This document shows, piece after piece, positions 62,401 through 64,000 of a DNA stretch of 64,000 bases; position 1 is the first letter of the stretch; each line of letters begins with the position of its first letter. The stretch covers positions 1 to 64,000 of the forward strand of contig CAYYMM010000001.1 of the NCBI GenBank assembly GCA_964472395.1, in the 5' to 3' direction. The notes under the pieces were generated by a model. The model was not told the origin of the DNA. It saw only the letters and a list, made by a program, of their open reading frames with translations, and did no database searches. The stretch is from CALFER01 sp964472395. GTDB taxonomy: Bacteria; CSSED10-310; CALFER01. The position numbers were made by a program, and so were the translations under genes.

Positions 62401-62534
62401 CGAACATCGAGACGGTTGTGCCGACACCGACTCCGCCGCCTCAGGTGCCTGCATCGAGCCCCGCCGGTCTGGCCGTCATGATCATCATGATTTCGGTCCT
62501 GATCGGTTGGAGTCTTGCCCGCTCGCGCAACTGA
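59439..62534 (+). CDS. Secreted lamin-tail-domain surface protein with C-terminal sorting-type tail
   Basis: The product has 1031 residues with GGAGG upstream and a signal peptide (MKGRSILSLAALLMFFAAAAHG). An N-terminal jelly-roll-like domain runs to about 190. Four lamin-tail domains follow, starting SIIINEVDSDTLG, AIKINEVFVNSPETD, PIKINEIFVDPVSLDDD and AIKLNEVYINPPGTD, separated by Thr/Pro linkers. The second and fourth are close paralogues. A linker leads to VPASSPAGLA, a hydrophobic helix and a basic end (ARSRN). The first lamin-tail domain is homologous to the one in the 32525 protein. It is probably cell-surface; the binding partner is unknown. A rho-independent terminator follows 17 bp after the stop. 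Confidence 0.85.
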   Translation: MKGRSILSLAALLMFFAAAAHGQTIARWDFEDENLIVDEGSGTLARIGGGAVSYVTGNPGRAVTSNNYPTAASPDATNCWQINISTLSFFDIFLSFDETRSSTGIRAFQVFYSIDGGSNYTAAAPATTVPDDSLWRSQSIDMSAISEIENAASVILQIRPYSAEATTGTWRLDDILISQGAPAATSTPTSPSATNTPTPTNTTGGPTSTPTNTPPSSSSIIINEVDSDTLGTDVAEFIELYDGGTGNTSLNGHVVVLFDGSTDTSYRAIDLDGYTTNAQGYFVIGSTGMGTPIEISPGGSGWLQNGADAVAVYLGHDTAFPSGTAVTTTNLVDALVYDTDDADDAGLLDLLNASEPQINENINLNKDTESMQRCPNGTGGARNTSTYTLLATTMGVENTCVIPPTNTPANTPTPTNTSGGPTDTPTVTPTNPPISAIKINEVFVNSPETDIHCFVELYYPGGNLSLNGYSLVGVNGNGGADYVTIDLSTYSIPADGFFVIAQDTGVANYDMIAASVDMQNGPDSIQLRAGAVVVDAMGYGNFSSAVFAGEGTPCPIIPPEYSYSRIPDGEDLDDNVVDFFIGDLTAGLPNVEAVVPTATPTGSTPVPTNTPTSSGPTNTPTITPTSGPIPPIKINEIFVDPVSLDDDLEWMEIINTSDSPVDVTDVIIQSTTATGQVYTDRVILPALIIPANGYLLVAESLVDVTSVPGTTVIYQPTSPDLDIDMQNGSSHTEGVRIVTGAHDVIDTVIYSNPNEPDLIPGDEPGDPYGEHFALRPLSGNSLARCPDGQDTNLCDEDFIRRTTEYVTIGDINNCEVPTPTPTPTGPTPTPPPTSAIKLNEVYINPPGTDVGCFVELYFPGGMALTGYSIVGINGYDGSEYITIDLSTYSIPTDGYFVIAQDTSVANYDVIDTRINLQNGPDSIQIKYSGVVVDAMGYGDFTGMIFGGEGDPAPAYFTGPYSHSRIPDGDDTEDNLTDFVAGELTSGLPNIETVVPTPTPPPQVPASSPAGLAVMIIMISVLIGWSLARSRN

Positions 62535-62550
62535 TATCTGAATGATCCTG

Positions 62551-62581
62551 AAGCCCCGGACCTCGTCCGGGGCTTTTTTTT
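62551..62581 (+). terminator. Rho-independent terminator
   Basis: A perfect 10-bp stem (AAGCCCCGGA at 62551-62560 with TCCGGGGCTT at 62566-62575), loop CCTCG, is followed by T to 62581. It ends the lamin-tail gene. Confidence 0.95.
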
Positions 62582-62681
62582 GGGGTGCGCCCGGAACGGC
62601 GCACCGATCCGGGCCCGGACCGTGCAGCTTGACGATGCCGGGAAAATATCCGACAATCGCTCCCCGGTCTGGAGGTTGACA

Positions 62682-63440
62682 GTGACGGACGATCGACAGA
62701 ACAGGTCTCATTACAGCTACACAGTCTATGAAAACGATGATGTGGCGGAGGGATTCGAACCGCTTCGGTTCGGCGGCCCGATCGGCGTCATGTTTCGAGA
62801 GCATCAGGAACGACTGCTCAACGTCACGTTTCCGGATGTCACCAATCTTCGCATTCTGGATCTCGGGGCGGGAACCGGCCGGACATCCATTCCTCTGAGC
62901 AGGCGCAGCGCGCGTGTCGTGTCCGCGGATGCATCGTTTCCGATGCTTCGGGTCGCGATGAACAACGCGCGTCGAACCGGGACGACGATAGCCGGCGTGC
63001 GCGCCGATGCGCATCGATTGCCGTTTCGGGATGGCTCGTTCGATGTGGTGATCTGTTTCCGCATGATCATGCATGTGGTGGATTGGCGGGAGGCGATGGC
63101 AGAGATTTGCCGGCTGGCCGCCAAATCGGTGATGATTGATTTCCCGCCGAGATGCGGGTTTGCCGGTTTTGCACCCTGGGTGCATCCCCTCTTTCGACTG
63201 ATTCGGAAAGACCATCAATCCTACCGGGTATTCGGGGTGAAAGAGATATCCGATGAGCTGGCCAAAAATGGGTTCGAAGTGGATTCCGTCGATCGGCATG
63301 TGGTGCTTCCCTTCGGACTTCACCGCGCAATCGGGTCGCCTGTGTTTACCCGGCGTATCGAATCGATGTTTCAGTCAATGGGGCTGACGGGCCGTTTCGG
63401 AGCGCCGGTCACCGTGACGGCGGTACGGAGAAAAGCATGA
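62682..63440 (+). CDS. Class I SAM-dependent methyltransferase
   Basis: The product has 252 residues from GTG 62682, which has GGAGG at 62671-62675 with normal spacing; the earlier in-frame TTG at 62580 abuts the terminator. Motif I is LRILDLGAGTGRTSIPLSRR and is followed by VVSADASFPMLRVA, GVRADAHRLPFRDGSFDVVIC and MIMHVVDWREAMAEICRL. The pattern is Methyltransf_11-like; the substrate is unknown. The stop overlaps the start of the glycosyltransferase gene by ATGA, suggesting a role in glycan or lipid biosynthesis. Confidence 0.88.
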   Translation: MTDDRQNRSHYSYTVYENDDVAEGFEPLRFGGPIGVMFREHQERLLNVTFPDVTNLRILDLGAGTGRTSIPLSRRSARVVSADASFPMLRVAMNNARRTGTTIAGVRADAHRLPFRDGSFDVVICFRMIMHVVDWREAMAEICRLAAKSVMIDFPPRCGFAGFAPWVHPLFRLIRKDHQSYRVFGVKEISDELAKNGFEVDSVDRHVVLPFGLHRAIGSPVFTRRIESMFQSMGLTGRFGAPVTVTAVRRKA

Positions 63441-64000
63441 AGATACTGATGATTGCGCCGGAGCCAGTATTCCGTGTCCGGGGGACCCCTTTTAGTGTCC
63501 GTGATCGGTGCCGCGCGCTGTCGGATCTCGGACACACCGTCGATCTGCTCACGTATCCATTCGGCGATGATTTCACCTTTCCCGGTATCCGGATACATCG
63601 GACCCGGCGCGTACCGGGTATCCGGGACATCCGGATCGGGTTTTCCTGGCAGAAAATCCCTCTCGACGGATTGCTCTTTGTGAAAGCCATCGCAGCATTG
63701 CGACGCGGCGGCTACGATCTGATCCATACGCACGAAGAGGCTGGCATGATGGGAGCCTTGCTCGCGCCAATGTTCCGGATTCCTCATATTTACGACATGC
63801 ATTCCAGTCTGCCGCAGCAGTTCGAAAACTATGCGACCAGCACGGCGAAGCCGGTGATGGCTTTCATGCGCATTGTCGAACGATTCATTCTGTCCCGATC
63901 ACAGGCCGTCATCGCTATCTGTCCGAATCTTCGTCAGATCGCGCTCGAAGCCCGTCCGGATGCACCCGTTTTCGTCATCGAGAATGTGGCGCAGATGAGT
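63437..64000 (+). CDS. GT4-type glycosyltransferase, N-terminal part (runs off the window)
   Basis: 188 codons are present and open to the right edge. The start MKILMIAPEPVFRVRGTPFSVRDRCRALSDLGH is the N-terminal Rossmann half of GT4 enzymes (G-T-P/S-F near the nucleotide-sugar loop). DLIHTHEEAGMMGALLA matches the D-x-I-H-x-H-x-x-x-A motif. The C-terminal donor-binding half lies outside the window. It is translationally coupled to the methyltransferase (4-bp overlap), so the two likely act in one glycan-building pathway. Confidence 0.88.
   Translation, partial: MKILMIAPEPVFRVRGTPFSVRDRCRALSDLGHTVDLLTYPFGDDFTFPGIRIHRTRRVPGIRDIRIGFSWQKIPLDGLLFVKAIAALRRGGYDLIHTHEEAGMMGALLAPMFRIPHIYDMHSSLPQQFENYATSTAKPVMAFMRIVERFILSRSQAVIAICPNLRQIALEARPDAPVFVIENVAQMS

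Noticed and set aside
61689..63323. 544-codon minus-strand ORF across 61689-63323
   Set aside because: It is antisense to the lamin-tail gene, a strong terminator and the methyltransferase, with Arg/His-rich shadow composition.
1..64000. tRNA or rRNA genes, insertion sequences, prophage
   Set aside because: No transposase, integrase or structural phage protein is encoded and I recognised no tRNA cloverleaf or rRNA sequence; small tRNAs cannot be fully excluded by eye.

Overview
This window reads as part of the chromosome of a poorly characterised Gram-negative bacterium, probably from a metagenome-assembled genome. An outer membrane is implied by an RND/TolC efflux operon and by many large secreted proteins. 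The standard genetic code is used, since ATGA gene overlaps with TGA stops are frequent. Two runs of N are present. The first lies between two identical 55-bp copies of the same sequence, which marks it as an assembly join. I cannot name the phylum from sequence alone. The protein style (Thr/Pro-rich linkers, C-terminal modules, GEVED, pre-peptidase-like and lamin-tail domains) resembles uncultivated candidate-phylum bacteria.

Layout. 0-8 kb: an incomplete papain-like protease, a polytopic GT-C glycosyltransferase, a hairpin-rich 636-bp intergenic region with a 40-bp tandem repeat, then a second papain-like protease and an M28 metallopeptidase. All three proteases end in the same domain of about 115 residues with a YWFWPSW core. 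8-16.4 kb: a minus-strand run of FAD oxidoreductase, PsiE-like protein, methyltransferase, TolC, adaptor and RND pump. 16.5-19.8 kb: a dihydroorotate-dehydrogenase-like enzyme, an M29-like metallopeptidase and a YitT-family membrane protein. 19.9-31.1 kb: a translationally coupled pair, an unrecognised 1817-residue secreted protein and a 1912-residue alpha-2-macroglobulin with an intact thioester motif. 31-44 kb: lipoamide dehydrogenase, two giant surface proteins, a beta-propeller gene split by one in-frame TGA, a PHP phosphoesterase, and a response regulator with an Hpt protein.

44-56.7 kb is the replication-origin neighbourhood: dnaN-recF-gyrB-gyrA runs leftward from an AT-rich, DnaA-box-bearing intergenic region (candidate oriC, about 51.5-51.84 kb). 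dnaA is not beside it. An exact 16-bp ParB-binding parS palindrome lies 5 kb away at 56,644, and a near-perfect copy lies at 1,841. To the right are a YheC/D-type ATP-grasp gene, gpmI, mntP, glgC, an Mpv17/PMP22-like gene, a secreted propeller-like protein, a membrane protein, a lamin-tail-domain surface protein, a methyltransferase and the start of a GT4 glycosyltransferase.

The strongest theme is a modular secretion or anchoring scheme. Eight extracellular proteins end either in the YWFWPSW domain (four proteins) or in a VP-[STA]-x-G / hydrophobic helix / Arg-Lys tail (four proteins), usually after a Thr/Pro linker. No protein here carries both. The most system-like candidates for new biology are these two C-terminal modules, the A2M plus giant-partner operon, and the short hairpin repeats whose loops are conserved while their stems change in a complementary way.
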